This document shows, in pieces, positions 50,293 through 59,822 of a stretch of DNA of 64,000 bases. The stretch lies in contig NZ_CP022743.1 in NCBI RefSeq assembly GCF_002257585.1, forward strand, positions 248,001 through 312,000. The letters are read 5' to 3'. The notes below the pieces were generated by a model, which was given only the letters and a program-made list of their open reading frames with translations, made no database searches and was not told the origin of the DNA. Made by a program: the position numbers and the translations under genes. This DNA comes from Mucilaginibacter xinganensis. GTDB lineage: Bacteria > Bacteroidota > Bacteroidia > Sphingobacteriales > Sphingobacteriaceae. Each line of letters begins with the position of its first letter. Positions within the stretch are counted from its first letter, which is position 1.

Positions 50293-51873
50293 ATGAACGT
50301 TTCTGCTTTATTTACCCCGAAAGCTAACCTCACCCTGCTACCAAAATTATTCCTGGTCATATTAACAGGGCTCCCGTTTCTAAGCCATGCTACCGGCTTT
50401 AAATTCAGAATAAAGAACACCGCTAAAACCAACGTTGCTGTATTTTATAAGATCACAAAAGCAGATGGCAAGTTTAAATTAAAGACTTTACTGAAACTAA
50501 ATCCCGGCGAAGAAAAAATAAAGGAAATTTCGGTAAATAAGGGCGATTCCATTGCTTTTTACGGGCAGGATGCGGAAGATCAAACGTCTGTCACCGTTAA
50601 AAGGGATTATGCCGCGCTGCTGCAGAATGACAAAAAGGTAACGTACGTACCCATTATCATCCCCGAAAAACAATCGTCTAACTTTGAGTCGCTGGAAGGC
50701 CTGAGTGTAAAACTGGAGCGCAACAAAGTGCTTAATTTCCTGCTTAAAATGGATTCTGCCTCTATGAGCAGTTTATCAATGCTTGAGAAGAACTTCCAGA
50801 ACATTTACCCGCTGGGCACTTTTATTTTTGTTGATATAAAGACCAACAAGTTGCTGCTGCCGCCCCTTGAACCCTCGTTCTGGAACAACAGCGAGAACTA
50901 CCTTACCATACAGGACAGCCTTTACGCCATGGTAAACAAAGGGAAAGCAGGTATGGCCAACGCACAGGTGGCTTACTTTGTAGCAAAAATGTTCGACTCG
51001 TTAAGGGTAAACAATGCTGCTGAGCTTGAATTTAAAGCCAGGCTCTCGCTAATCCGATGGAAGCCATCACCCAATGCAGATATTTACCAGGTTTTTAATG
51101 ACAAAGCCGTTGAAACGTTTCTGCAGAACTGCTATGCACAAATTGACAACCCCGACCAGGAGTACCAGCGTTACCGGCTTTATTTTCTTTCGTCGTATGA
51201 GCGGTTGGACGACATGGAGATCTATGGCAAGCAGTATTACAACTTTGGAAATGAAACAGATGTAACATTAAGCGTGCCGTCGCAGGTATTTAGCACTAAC
51301 CTTGGTTTAATGTACACCAAGAATAAAACGCTGAGTAATTATTATTCGGTGCAAAATGCTGTTTTGCGCACTAAGGCGTATGATTTTACTTCCCTGCTGT
51401 TCAACAGTTTTAAAAAGAATATCCGGAACCAGATCATTTCCCAAACCCGTTCAAACGAACATAAAATTATAGACGCTATAACGGACGAGTATAAAAGCCT
51501 GGTAGCTTACAACCCCGATCCGGTTAAACTTACGCTGCAGGTGCCTGACGCCAAGGACGCAAACCCATCTATTGTTCCTATCCAAACCACGGTGAACAAT
51601 TTATCACCTTACGCCATCATGGCTGCCGATACCGCACATACATCTGTGGCTGCTGCCAATAATTATAAAATTGACACCTATAATAACAAGGCAAAATTCT
51701 TTAACTCTCATTTAAAAGAGATCAATACGCTGTTTAAACAGCTGGACCAAACCGAAAACGATCTCGATAAGCTTTCGCAAAACAACCCTGACAAGGCATT
51801 TGGGAGTACAGCGAATGCCTCCGGTTTGCTTAAGGAGATAGAAGTGAACAGCCAGATAGTACGAAAAGAGTGA
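50293..51873 (+). CDS. Unknown exported protein, 526 residues
   Basis: An N-terminal signal peptide (MNVSALFTPKANLTLLPKLFLV...SHATG) is followed by a beta-rich part (KFRIKNTAKTNVAVFYKITKADG, DSIAFYGQDAEDQTSV) and then a mainly alpha part to the end, with coiled-coil character near the C-terminus (LKEINTLFKQLDQTENDLDKL). I cannot name a family. It is followed by DinB after about 135 bp. No lipobox. Confidence 0.65.
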   Translation: MNVSALFTPKANLTLLPKLFLVILTGLPFLSHATGFKFRIKNTAKTNVAVFYKITKADGKFKLKTLLKLNPGEEKIKEISVNKGDSIAFYGQDAEDQTSVTVKRDYAALLQNDKKVTYVPIIIPEKQSSNFESLEGLSVKLERNKVLNFLLKMDSASMSSLSMLEKNFQNIYPLGTFIFVDIKTNKLLLPPLEPSFWNNSENYLTIQDSLYAMVNKGKAGMANAQVAYFVAKMFDSLRVNNAAELEFKARLSLIRWKPSPNADIYQVFNDKAVETFLQNCYAQIDNPDQEYQRYRLYFLSSYERLDDMEIYGKQYYNFGNETDVTLSVPSQVFSTNLGLMYTKNKTLSNYYSVQNAVLRTKAYDFTSLLFNSFKKNIRNQIISQTRSNEHKIIDAITDEYKSLVAYNPDPVKLTLQVPDAKDANPSIVPIQTTVNNLSPYAIMAADTAHTSVAAANNYKIDTYNNKAKFFNSHLKEINTLFKQLDQTENDLDKLSQNNPDKAFGSTANASGLLKEIEVNSQIVRKE

Positions 51874-52009
51874 TGTAGGTGCCGTTAGCTTAATGTTTAA
51901 GGCCGTACATAAATAAAATCAAACTTTATTTCCTTTCCTGTTTCCCTGCTGACATAGGGTTGTCAACGGCGTATGGTTATTTTGTTGTAAAGATCAAAAC
52001 AACACTATT

Positions 52010-52537
52010 ATGAAACAGAAGGAATTAACTATTGATACCAACGTATCGTCGATTGTTTATTTAATGAAAAATTATGCCGGCTACAACCTTTGGGCTAATG
52101 TAACCCTGGTTAACTGGTTGCGGACCAAACCTGCTGATATTTTGGAACAGGAAGTGCCCTCCAGCTTTAACTCTATAAAGGCAACTATTGCCCATATCCT
52201 GGATGTTCAGCAATACTGGCTTTCGGTAATAAAAAAGGCCGAACCAAAAGTAGCTGAAAGATTTAACGGCACAATTGAAGAAGCAATTGCCGGCCTGGTT
52301 GAAAGTTCGGATGAATTAGCAGACTATGTTGAGTCAATGACCGATGAAGCCCTGGAGGCAAACAACTTGGTTATCAGTCCCTGGTTCCAGTGTGATTTCC
52401 AGAATTTTGAATATATTATGCAGGTAATGAACCATGGCACCTACCATCGCGGCCAAATCATTACTATTGGCCGCAACCTGGGCTTTCCTGATGCGCCGAT
52501 GACGGACTATAACTTTTACAATATACACGGCAAGTAA
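52010..52537 (+). CDS. DinB-family protein
   Basis: A 175-residue four-helix-bundle protein of the DinB/YfiT type, a fold often carrying a three-histidine metal site. Candidate ligands are His62-like (AHILDVQQYWL), and HGTYHRGQIITI near the C-terminus with two His. Likely a thiol-dependent transferase or metal hydrolase; the substrate is unknown. It is adjacent to a Crp-like regulator 135 bp downstream. A long hairpin follows. Confidence 0.82.
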   Translation: MKQKELTIDTNVSSIVYLMKNYAGYNLWANVTLVNWLRTKPADILEQEVPSSFNSIKATIAHILDVQQYWLSVIKKAEPKVAERFNGTIEEAIAGLVESSDELADYVESMTDEALEANNLVISPWFQCDFQNFEYIMQVMNHGTYHRGQIITIGRNLGFPDAPMTDYNFYNIHGK

Positions 52538-52544
52538 TTAGCCG

Positions 52545-52587
52545 CTTTGCGAACCTTGAGCCGGCAACCGGCGCAGGGTTCGCAAAG
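52545..52587 (+). terminator. Long hairpin after DinB
   Basis: CTTTGCGAACC pairs with GGTTCGCAAAG (11 bp) and CCGG/CCGG closes an inner stem. There is no T-run, so it could equally be a palindromic repeat. Confidence 0.55.
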
Positions 52588-52672
52588 ATTTCCGTCTAAT
52601 TAAAGAAGAGGGCCCCGTTGATTTCCATTTATAAACCCTTAGCGCTATCTTTAAAAATTCTATATAAACGCT

Positions 52673-53239
52673 ATGTCTGCCGGGCTTAAAAACTTTATTA
52701 CCCAATATACCCAACTTGAAACTGCCGAACTTGATAACATTGTAAGCCGGTTTAAAAGCCGCAAAGTTAAAAAGAACGATTTTTTACTAAGTGAAGGTGA
52801 TACCTGCAAAGACCTTGTTTTTGTGCAGGAAGGCTGCCTGCGCTTATATTATGTTGCCAATGAGATTGAGGTATCTGTTTGGTTTGCCTTCAAAAACTCA
52901 TCTGCTATTGACATCTACAGTTTTATAAGCGAAAAGCCCTCAGGGTATTTTCTGCAAGCCATTGAAGACAGTGAAATTTTATACCTGCCTAAAACCGAAC
53001 TCAATAAACTATATCATACACATCCAAAGATGCAGGAAATGATGCGCTGTTTCTGGGAAGATGCCATGCTAACCTTGCTCGACCGCTTTACCGCCTTACA
53101 GCGCGACTCGGCAGAGCAGCGTTACCTTAATTTGCTAACCCAGCCGCCCTATATTCAAAAGATCCCCCAAAAGTACCTTGCCTCGTTTATTGGTGTAACG
53201 CCTACCTCGCTGAGCCGTATTCGTAAAAACATCAGGTAA
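52673..53239 (+). CDS. Crp/Fnr-family transcriptional regulator
   Basis: A 188-residue protein with the same shape as the one at 27670: cyclic-nucleotide-binding beta-barrel (KVKKNDFLLSEGDTCKDLVF, EGCLRLYYV) and a shortened HTH ending KYLASFIGVTPTSLSRIRKNI. The two are paralogues but differ through most of the sensing domain. Its targets are not known; the DinB gene upstream and the histidine kinase downstream are close. Confidence 0.85.
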   Translation: MSAGLKNFITQYTQLETAELDNIVSRFKSRKVKKNDFLLSEGDTCKDLVFVQEGCLRLYYVANEIEVSVWFAFKNSSAIDIYSFISEKPSGYFLQAIEDSEILYLPKTELNKLYHTHPKMQEMMRCFWEDAMLTLLDRFTALQRDSAEQRYLNLLTQPPYIQKIPQKYLASFIGVTPTSLSRIRKNIR

Positions 53240-53372
53240 AAATGATTTGACCCTGAATCCCCCAATTCGGCAGGAATGAAAGGCTAACAAAACAGCCTGT
53301 TTAACAATTGGTTACACTATTTTCCATTATAATAGTAATAGCGCGATATTAACGGTACCTTGCTAACCACCT

Positions 53373-54743
53373 ATGAATATCAAGACCCTTTCAGATCAGT
53401 TAATTGCAGCTAACCAGCAGAAAGCCAAGTTCGAAGCGGAATTGATCCTCGCTAACATTGAACTCGATTTTCAAAATGAAGAAAAATCCAAACGTGCTGA
53501 AGAGCTGAGGATAGCGAATATGGAGCTGGATTTTCAGAACGAAGAAAAAGCCAAGCGGGCCGCCGAGCTGATTATCGCCAACAAGGAGCTTATATTTCAA
53601 AATGCTGAAAAGGAAAAACGTGCTGCTGAACTGGTTATAGCTTACACCCAGCTGGAGGTACAAAATCGCGAGCGGGAAAAACGCGCGGCTGAACTGATAT
53701 TGGCCAATACTGAACTTATCTTTCAAAACCGGGAAAAAGAAGACCGCGCTGCAGAGTTGATTATTGCCAACAAAGAACTTGTTTTTCAAAATAAGGAAAA
53801 GGAAAAACGCGCGGCAGAATTGGTAATCGCCAACAAAGAACTGATTTTTGAGACCAAGGAAAAGGGGAAACGCGCAGCCGAATTGATCCTGGCTAATATA
53901 GAACTGGATTTCCAGGACGAAGAAAAAGAAAAGCGGGCCGCCGAACTGATCATTGCCCTTAAAGAATTAGGCTTCCAGGATGAAGAAAAAGGGAAGCGCG
54001 CGGCTGAACTTATTGTCGCCAACCGGGAATTGTTGGTTCAGAAACTGGAAAAAGACAGGAGGGCTGCGGCTGAAGCCAAAAAGGATGAGTTTTTCAATAT
54101 CGTGAGTCATGAGTTTAAAACACCGCTAACCAACATTAAAGCCATATACCAGCTCCTGGAAAGAACCACCAGCAAAACCGATAAAAACTATCCCTTTATA
54201 TTAAATGCCAACCACAGCGTAAAACGCCTGGAGAAATTAATAGAAGACCTGCTGGACGTGACCAAGATCAATTCCGGGCAAATAGACCTTAACGTTGCGG
54301 CATTTTATTTTCCTGATGCCTTAACCAACAGCATCGCTAATATCCAGCTAAGCTCCGTTAAACATGAGATCCGCCTGGAAAACTCAATTGATATTTTCTA
54401 TACCGGTGACCAGTTCAGGATAGAACAGGTGTTGATTAACCTGCTCACCAATGCCATTAAGTACTCTCCAAATGCCAGCCAGGTACTTGTGAGTGCCGAA
54501 CTGGAAGAAAATAATATTGCTGTTAAGGTGCGGGATTATGGAATAGGTATTGCTAAAAAAGACATTGATCAGTTGTTTCAGCGTTTTTACCGGGTTAGCG
54601 AAACAGCCCTGCTTTTCCAGGGGGTTGGCCTGGGGCTTTACATTTCTGCAGAAATTATTAAAAAACACAAAGGCAGTTTCAGTATTGAAAGCGAGCAGGG
54701 CAAGGGAAGTGCTTTTTGCTTCAGGTTGCCTTTAAATAATTAA
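53373..54743 (+). CDS. Soluble histidine kinase with ten 21-residue coiled-coil repeats
   Basis: A 456-residue sensor kinase without a membrane segment or known sensor domain. Residues 20-229 are ten repeats of 21 residues (RAAELIIANKELIFQNAEKEK type), i.e. three heptads each, so a long continuous coiled coil is expected. The HisKA motif NIVSHEFKTPLTN has His246; the ATPase has the N-box LINLLTNAIKYSP, G1 VRDYGIGIAKK and G2 GVGLGLYIS. The partner response regulator is not in the window. The repeat segment resembles the helical linkers between PAS or GAF domains in other Bacteroidota kinases. Confidence 0.9.
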   Translation: MNIKTLSDQLIAANQQKAKFEAELILANIELDFQNEEKSKRAEELRIANMELDFQNEEKAKRAAELIIANKELIFQNAEKEKRAAELVIAYTQLEVQNREREKRAAELILANTELIFQNREKEDRAAELIIANKELVFQNKEKEKRAAELVIANKELIFETKEKGKRAAELILANIELDFQDEEKEKRAAELIIALKELGFQDEEKGKRAAELIVANRELLVQKLEKDRRAAAEAKKDEFFNIVSHEFKTPLTNIKAIYQLLERTTSKTDKNYPFILNANHSVKRLEKLIEDLLDVTKINSGQIDLNVAAFYFPDALTNSIANIQLSSVKHEIRLENSIDIFYTGDQFRIEQVLINLLTNAIKYSPNASQVLVSAELEENNIAVKVRDYGIGIAKKDIDQLFQRFYRVSETALLFQGVGLGLYISAEIIKKHKGSFSIESEQGKGSAFCFRLPLNN

Positions 54744-54904
54744 ACAACCTCCGAAAGGAAGCCTGCCCCTCATCCGATCCTGGAAAGCTGATCGGGAATT
54801 AATAAAATCCTATCAAATAAAAACCGCCACGTAAACTAATTAGGAGACGGAGCTCTTCATTTATAGCGAAAGATTTCGGACTATGTTATTGTCCTATTTT
54901 AGTT

Positions 54905-55027
54905 AATAATATTGCTGCCGAATCTGGTTTCGCTAAAAATGCAGAGTGGCTTGTCTTTGATTGGTATACTGTTTTTACGCTGGTTGTAGCGATCATTCTG
55001 TTCTTTAAGGCTGGACAAACCAAGTAA
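54905..55027 (+). pseudogene. C-terminal remnant of an MFS transporter (NupG-like)
   Basis: The frame ending TAA at 55025-55027 encodes NIAAESGFAKNAEWLVFDWY followed by TVFTLVVAIILFFKAGQTK. The W.VF..Y....LVVAI.LFFK pattern matches the last membrane helix and tail of nucleoside or sugar symporters of the major facilitator superfamily. No start or upstream helices are present: the frame goes back only about 45 codons before losing similarity. It is most simply a decayed gene end. The neighbourhood (54744-55728) otherwise holds tRNA-Asp and no gene. Confidence 0.4.
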
Positions 55028-55221
55028 TCCCGCACGGTTTTGATGTAAACATTCTCAACAACAGCCGAAATTAGCAGCGGTCGATGTCACGGCATCGGTA
55101 GATGGAATTGCTGGTTCAGGACTGTAATTTTGTTAAACAAAACTTTGAATCTGAGCAGAAGCGTCCTTAATAAATATATTGGTGATCTGATTATGTGTTA
55201 CATTTTGTGCAATTTTGAGGC

Positions 55222-55258
55222 AAAAAAAAACGCTCAGACCTGAAATCTAAGCGTTTTT
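55222..55258 (-). terminator. Terminator after tRNA-Asp
   Basis: On the minus strand AAAACGCTTAGA pairs with TCTGAGCGTTTT with one mismatch, followed by a T-run, 22 bp downstream of the tRNA 3' end. Confidence 0.8.
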
Positions 55259-55279
55259 ATAAGCCTTATGGCTCTTTTG

Positions 55280-55353
55280 CGGAATGGACGGGACTCGAAC
55301 CCGCGACCCCATGCGTGACAGGCATGTATTCTAACCAGCTGAACTACCACTCC
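55280..55353 (-). tRNA. tRNA-Asp (anticodon GTC)
   Basis: The minus strand gives GGAGTGG...CCATTCC, a 7-bp acceptor stem with one G-T pair, discriminator G, D-arm with AGCTGGTTAGAA, anticodon arm CATGC-CTGTCAC-GCATG with anticodon GTC, and T-arm GCGGG-TTCGAGT-CCCGT. The 74-nt length is without an encoded CCA. Anticodon GTC reads Asp codons GAC and GAU. Confidence 0.97.
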
Positions 55354-55359
55354 GTTTGG

Positions 55360-55728
55360 GATTGCAAATATACGCACCTTTTTGTTTTACACAAGTGCTT
55401 TTATAAAATTTTAATTTTTATGTGTGTTATGCTTAATTAACAGGTTAAAAATGAGGCAAAAGGCTCTCGAAAAAAAAATTAACCTTTAAATTATAGATAA
55501 AACCAAACCTATTCCCTGCTTCATCTGGCTTAAATTTCATTTATTTTTCATAAATCCTATTTCTATCGCCAATAAAATTTGCGTATTTCACCTAAAAAAC
55601 TGTACATTTAGACCTTAGATTAAGCTCCCGGAATCAGAGGTTATAATTTGTTGCCGGGGTGAAAATAAAATTTTAATTGTAGTTTTTTGGGGAAAGCTGT
55701 TCATGTTACAATGAACAGCTTTTTGTCG
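55360..55728. other. Non-coding stretch of about 370 bp after tRNA-Asp
   Basis: AT-rich sequence between tRNA-Asp and the efflux transporter stop. No gene was found on either strand. It ends with the hairpin 55693-55725 described separately. Confidence 0.5.
55693..55725. terminator. Terminator of the efflux operon
   Basis: AAAGCTGTTCAT and ATGAACAGCTTT form a perfect 12-bp stem with a six-base loop and a T-run on the plus side and a C/A-rich run on the other. It is 4 bp beyond the transporter stop codon and may serve both strands. Confidence 0.8.
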
Positions 55729-57276
55729 TTAATGGGCATCCACAGGCATCTTTACTGCTTTCTTAAATGGCTGCAAATAAAGCAGCGGGATTGAGAATAG
55801 CATTACGAGTCCGGAAATCCAGTAGGCATCATCGTAAGTTAACAATAGCGTTTGCTTTATTACAGCACCTTCAATAGCGGCGTAAGCCATGTGCGTCGCG
55901 TCTAACAACGATTTTCCCTTCGCCATAAAGGCATGTGTCAGCATGTTGAGCCTTTCGGTAAACGCCGGATTATACGGGTTAACGTTTGTAATCAGGTTGT
56001 CGCGGTGAATTCCCGAACGAATGTGAATAATAGTTGTTAAAACGGCGATACCAAATGAGCCGCCCAACTGGCGCATCATGTTGTTTAACCCGGTTCCCTG
56101 CCCAAGTTCCGGTCCTTTCAGGTCGGCAATGGCCAGTGTAGTTAGCGGAACAAACAACAATGCCATACCTACACCTCTTATTAAAAGCGGGATCAGCACG
56201 TCGCCCTGTCCGGTACTAAGGGTTGAATTGCTGAGCATTGTGGTAAACACAAAGAACAAAAACATACCCGCGGTGGCCATAAACTGCGCCGGAATTCCTT
56301 TATTTAACATTTTGCCAATAAATGGCATCATGATAATGGTACATAACCCGCCCGGAAATAACAATTCGCCTGTTTGCTGGGCGGTAAATCCCAATAAATT
56401 TTGACAGAATACCGGGAACACAAACACCGATCCATATAACCCAAAGCCCAGCACAAAGGACGTAAACATCCCCACCGAGAAACTTCGATGCCGCATGATT
56501 CCAAAGTTAACTATTGGGTGTTCTATACTCAGCTCGCGCCATATAAAGCATATGGTTCCTATTACAGCGGTTACGGTAAGTACCAAGATGTATGTTTTTG
56601 CAAACCAGTCTTCCGACTCTCCCTTTTCAAGGATGGTTTGTAAACTCCCAACGGCTACTGCCAGCAGGGCAATACCCCACCAGTCAACCGGTTTCCCTTT
56701 TCCTTCCTTTGGTGTTTCGCGCACAAAGGTATAGGCGCAGAATGCAGCAACAGCTCCAACGGGAATATTTACATAAAATATCCATCTCCATGAGGCATGG
56801 TCAGTTATATAGCCGCCTATTGTTGGCCCTACAGTAGGCCCGACAACCGCTCCCAAACCAAATAATGCTGTGGCGGTACCTATTTGTTCGCGCGGCCAGG
56901 TTTCAACCAGAATAGCCTGCGAGGTTGAAATTAACCCTCCGCCTGCAACACCCTGTATGATCCTGAAAAGAACCAGTTCGTCAAGACTGGTCGCATTGCC
57001 GCATAAAAACGAGGCAATGGTAAATACGATGATAGATGTAATAAAATATTGCTTGCGCCCAAACCGGCTTCCCAGCCAGCCAGACATTGGCAGTATAATT
57101 ACGTTTGCAACGGCATAGCCGGTAACAACCCACGCTACGTCTTCAAGTGTGGCACCCAGGTTTCCCTGGATGACAGGCAGCGACACATTTACTATTGTGG
57201 TATCAATTAGCTCCAATAACGAAGCCACGATAACCGTAATAGTAATGATCCATTTTTTAAAGCCAGTTTCAGCCAT
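55729..57276 (-). CDS. DHA2-family (EmrB/QacA) multidrug MFS transporter
   Basis: A 515-residue 14-TM proton-driven efflux pump. It has the N-terminal motif ELIDTTIVNVSLPVIQGNLG (motif D1 of DHA2), motif A GWLGSRFGRKQYF, motif C GLGAVVGPTVGPTIGGYI, and the C-terminal two extra helices. With the HlyD-type adaptor and TolC-type outer-membrane protein upstream in the operon it forms a three-part EmrAB-TolC-like pump that spans both membranes. Substrates are unknown; the TetR gene at the head of the operon is the likely regulator. Confidence 0.93.
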   Translation of the reverse strand: MAETGFKKWIITITVIVASLLELIDTTIVNVSLPVIQGNLGATLEDVAWVVTGYAVANVIILPMSGWLGSRFGRKQYFITSIIVFTIASFLCGNATSLDELVLFRIIQGVAGGGLISTSQAILVETWPREQIGTATALFGLGAVVGPTVGPTIGGYITDHASWRWIFYVNIPVGAVAAFCAYTFVRETPKEGKGKPVDWWGIALLAVAVGSLQTILEKGESEDWFAKTYILVLTVTAVIGTICFIWRELSIEHPIVNFGIMRHRSFSVGMFTSFVLGFGLYGSVFVFPVFCQNLLGFTAQQTGELLFPGGLCTIIMMPFIGKMLNKGIPAQFMATAGMFLFFVFTTMLSNSTLSTGQGDVLIPLLIRGVGMALLFVPLTTLAIADLKGPELGQGTGLNNMMRQLGGSFGIAVLTTIIHIRSGIHRDNLITNVNPYNPAFTERLNMLTHAFMAKGKSLLDATHMAYAAIEGAVIKQTLLLTYDDAYWISGLVMLFSIPLLYLQPFKKAVKMPVDAH

Positions 57277-57364
57277 TTTATTAGTTTTTTATTTGTGCTT
57301 AAGCCCGTAACGCATGGCCAGAAAAATCTGACGCCCGCTTAAACTTAAGCCCCCTGACTTAAAC

Positions 57365-58429
57365 TCAGTCTTTCACTACTACAGATACATTTACGCTCAT
57401 GCCCGGGCGCAGTTTGTCCAAATCTTCTTTTGATCCGCTGATCTTTATTTTAATCGGAATCCGCTGCACAACCTTTACAAAGTTACCGGTAGCATTATCC
57501 GGCGGCAGCAAAGAAAATTTAGCGCCGGTTGCCGGTGCAAAATTGTAAACAGTTCCCTGCAGTTTCAGATCAGGATAGGCATCAATATCAATATTTACTT
57601 TTTGACCGTTACGGATCTTATCAAGCTGTGTTTCTTTAAAGTTGGCAGTAATGTAAAGGCTGTTATCATTAACAATGGAGAACAAAGTTTGTCCTGCCTG
57701 TACCAACTGGCCCACCTGTACATTCTTTTTTGAAGCAATGCCGCCGGCCGGTGATTTGATAATGGTATAACTAAGTTGTAATTTGGCGTAATCAACATCA
57801 ACCTGTTTCTGGCTTACACCTGTATGCGTAACCTGCAACTGGCTGCGGGTAGTACCAACTTGTTCCTGCGCTGCTTTATACTGATCCTGCGCTGCTCTGT
57901 AGTTAGCCTGTGCTACCTGCAAATCCGCTTTTGCCTGGTCAAATTGCTGTTGCGTAATTGAACCATCCTTTACCAGGTTTGCGTAACGGTCATAATCCTT
58001 TTTAACTTTTTCAAGTCTTGCTGCTGCAGAGGCTACCTGGGCCCTTGCACTTGAAGAATTGGCTGCATTTGCAAAAATTTGTGATTGGCCAACGTTAATG
58101 CCTGCACTTGCACCTGTTTCGGCAGCCTGCGCTTGCTCCAACTTAATTTTGTAATCGTGATCGTCAATTTTTACCAGTACCTGGTCCTTGTTAACATGGG
58201 TGTTTTCCTGGAAATAGATACTGTCAACATAACCGCCAACACGGGCAACTACCGGGCTTATATCGCCGTCAATCTGCGCATCGTCTGTATCTACGTGTTT
58301 ACCGTAATAAATATATTCTTTGATACCGAAAATAACACCCACAATAAGTATTATCCCCAGTATAATGGGAAGTACCTTGTTTGGTTTCTTTTTCGGTTCG
58401 TTTTCTTGTGTTTCTTGTGCCTTTGCCAT
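57365..58429 (-). CDS. HlyD/EmrA-type membrane fusion protein
   Basis: A 354-residue periplasmic adaptor. N-terminal membrane anchor at about 19-38 (VLPIILGIILIVGVIFGI), lipoyl-like half TDDAQIDGDISPVVARVGGYV (EmrA signature VDTDDAQIDG), a long coiled-coil hairpin (residues 85-205, AQAAETGASAGIN... to QVTHTGV) and a beta-barrel GQKVNIDIDAYPDLKLQG. It couples the inner-membrane transporter to the TolC-like channel. Located between the two partner genes, 88 bp before the transporter start. Confidence 0.93.
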   Translation of the reverse strand: MAKAQETQENEPKKKPNKVLPIILGIILIVGVIFGIKEYIYYGKHVDTDDAQIDGDISPVVARVGGYVDSIYFQENTHVNKDQVLVKIDDHDYKIKLEQAQAAETGASAGINVGQSQIFANAANSSSARAQVASAAARLEKVKKDYDRYANLVKDGSITQQQFDQAKADLQVAQANYRAAQDQYKAAQEQVGTTRSQLQVTHTGVSQKQVDVDYAKLQLSYTIIKSPAGGIASKKNVQVGQLVQAGQTLFSIVNDNSLYITANFKETQLDKIRNGQKVNIDIDAYPDLKLQGTVYNFAPATGAKFSLLPPDNATGNFVKVVQRIPIKIKISGSKEDLDKLRPGMSVNVSVVVKD

Positions 58430-58454
58430 TTTATGAATTGTTTGGTTGTGATTA

Positions 58455-59822
58455 TTATTTGTTTAGTTTTCCGGTTGATTTTAAAAGTGTGTAGTACGCC
58501 AGGCCTGCATCGGCTTTTGCCAATTCCAGATTGATCTGTGCCTGGTACAGTAGTGTTTCAGCGTCTGCCCGGTCTGTTGCCGACGCTATATTGCTTTTAT
58601 ATTTTGATTCCAGTATCTTGTTATTCTCGCCGGCCTGGTCAATTGAGGTTTGTAAAAGCTTTACCTTATCCAAAGCCATCGTATAGTTCTGATAGTCCTG
58701 GTTAACTTCTTTTTTTACGTTATCAAGTTCAATACTTTTATTGATGATGGTTTCCTCGCGGTCAATCTTAGCCTCAGCCACCTTGTTTTTGTTCGTCCAT
58801 AGTGAAGAGAAATTCCATTTCAATCCCAGGCCCAAGGTGATAGGTGTTATATAGCTGCCGCTTTTGGGCAGCGGGTTTGCTGAAACATCCACATAATAGC
58901 CACTTACGGATGCACCTAATGTTGGCAGGGTATTAGCCTGAATGTTCTTGATGCTGGTTTCAGCCACCTTTGTACGCAAATCAAGCTGTTTAAACTCAAC
59001 ACGGTTACTCATTGCGGTGTCAAGGTAATTAGCAAGCGGAGCAACCTGTCTGTCCGCTTCATTTATTTGCGCTATTGTTAACTGGGTACCCTCATTTAAA
59101 CCCAATAGAACATTGAGGTTATAGTTTATGATCTTACGGTTGGTTTCAAGATCAATCCCGTTCAACTCAACATTTGAACGCTGCAATTGAAAACGCAACA
59201 CATCGTTTTTGGTAACCAAACCCTGGTCAAAAAAACGTTGCGATTGCTTGATTTGCTGATCAATTGAACTCAAATTTTGCTCAACAACTTTTTTGCTCTG
59301 CAAAACTTTATATAAGTTATAGTACGCATTTATAATATCATACGTGATCTGGTCTTTATCATTGTCGGCATCTAAACGCGCAACTTCGGTAAGAAGCGTT
59401 GTTGATTGCCTTGCATACTTTAGCTTATTACCGCCAAAAATGGTTTCATTAAGCGATACTATTCCCAGGTAGGCATTTGCACTTTTAGGCAACGACAGAC
59501 TTTGATCGCCCAAAACCAGTTTATTTGCCGGGATCTGAGCCCTATTATAATCAAAGCTGGCACTGCCGGTGGGCAACGCCTGGTCTTTTGCCTGGTTAAA
59601 CTGCGAAACAGCACGGTCTATTTTACTTTTTGACAGCTTCAAAACCTTGCTGTTATCAAGTCCCAGCTTAATGGCTTCGTCAAGTGTAATCACCCTGTCC
59701 TGCGCTTTTGCAGCTGCGCCAAGCAACAACGTGAGCAGTATGGCAGGAATAAGGATCCGCACGAAGTTTTTCAACGTGCTTTTTAAGGGTTGTAGGTCGG
59801 TGTTATTATTTTGTGTTGTCAT
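58455..59822 (-). CDS. TolC-family outer-membrane channel
   Basis: A 455-residue protein with a signal peptide ending AKAQ after a somewhat long, charged N-terminus. Residues 40-440 show the two TolC repeats: helices and strands with LKLSKSKIDRAVSQFNQAKDQALPTGSASF and later TSIKNIQANTLPTLGASVSG, and the final coil NLELAKADAGLAYYTLL. It supplies the outer-membrane exit duct. Its start overlaps the end of tetR by 17 bp, so expression of pump and regulator is linked. Confidence 0.92.
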   Translation of the reverse strand: MTTQNNNTDLQPLKSTLKNFVRILIPAILLTLLLGAAAKAQDRVITLDEAIKLGLDNSKVLKLSKSKIDRAVSQFNQAKDQALPTGSASFDYNRAQIPANKLVLGDQSLSLPKSANAYLGIVSLNETIFGGNKLKYARQSTTLLTEVARLDADNDKDQITYDIINAYYNLYKVLQSKKVVEQNLSSIDQQIKQSQRFFDQGLVTKNDVLRFQLQRSNVELNGIDLETNRKIINYNLNVLLGLNEGTQLTIAQINEADRQVAPLANYLDTAMSNRVEFKQLDLRTKVAETSIKNIQANTLPTLGASVSGYYVDVSANPLPKSGSYITPITLGLGLKWNFSSLWTNKNKVAEAKIDREETIINKSIELDNVKKEVNQDYQNYTMALDKVKLLQTSIDQAGENNKILESKYKSNIASATDRADAETLLYQAQINLELAKADAGLAYYTLLKSTGKLNK

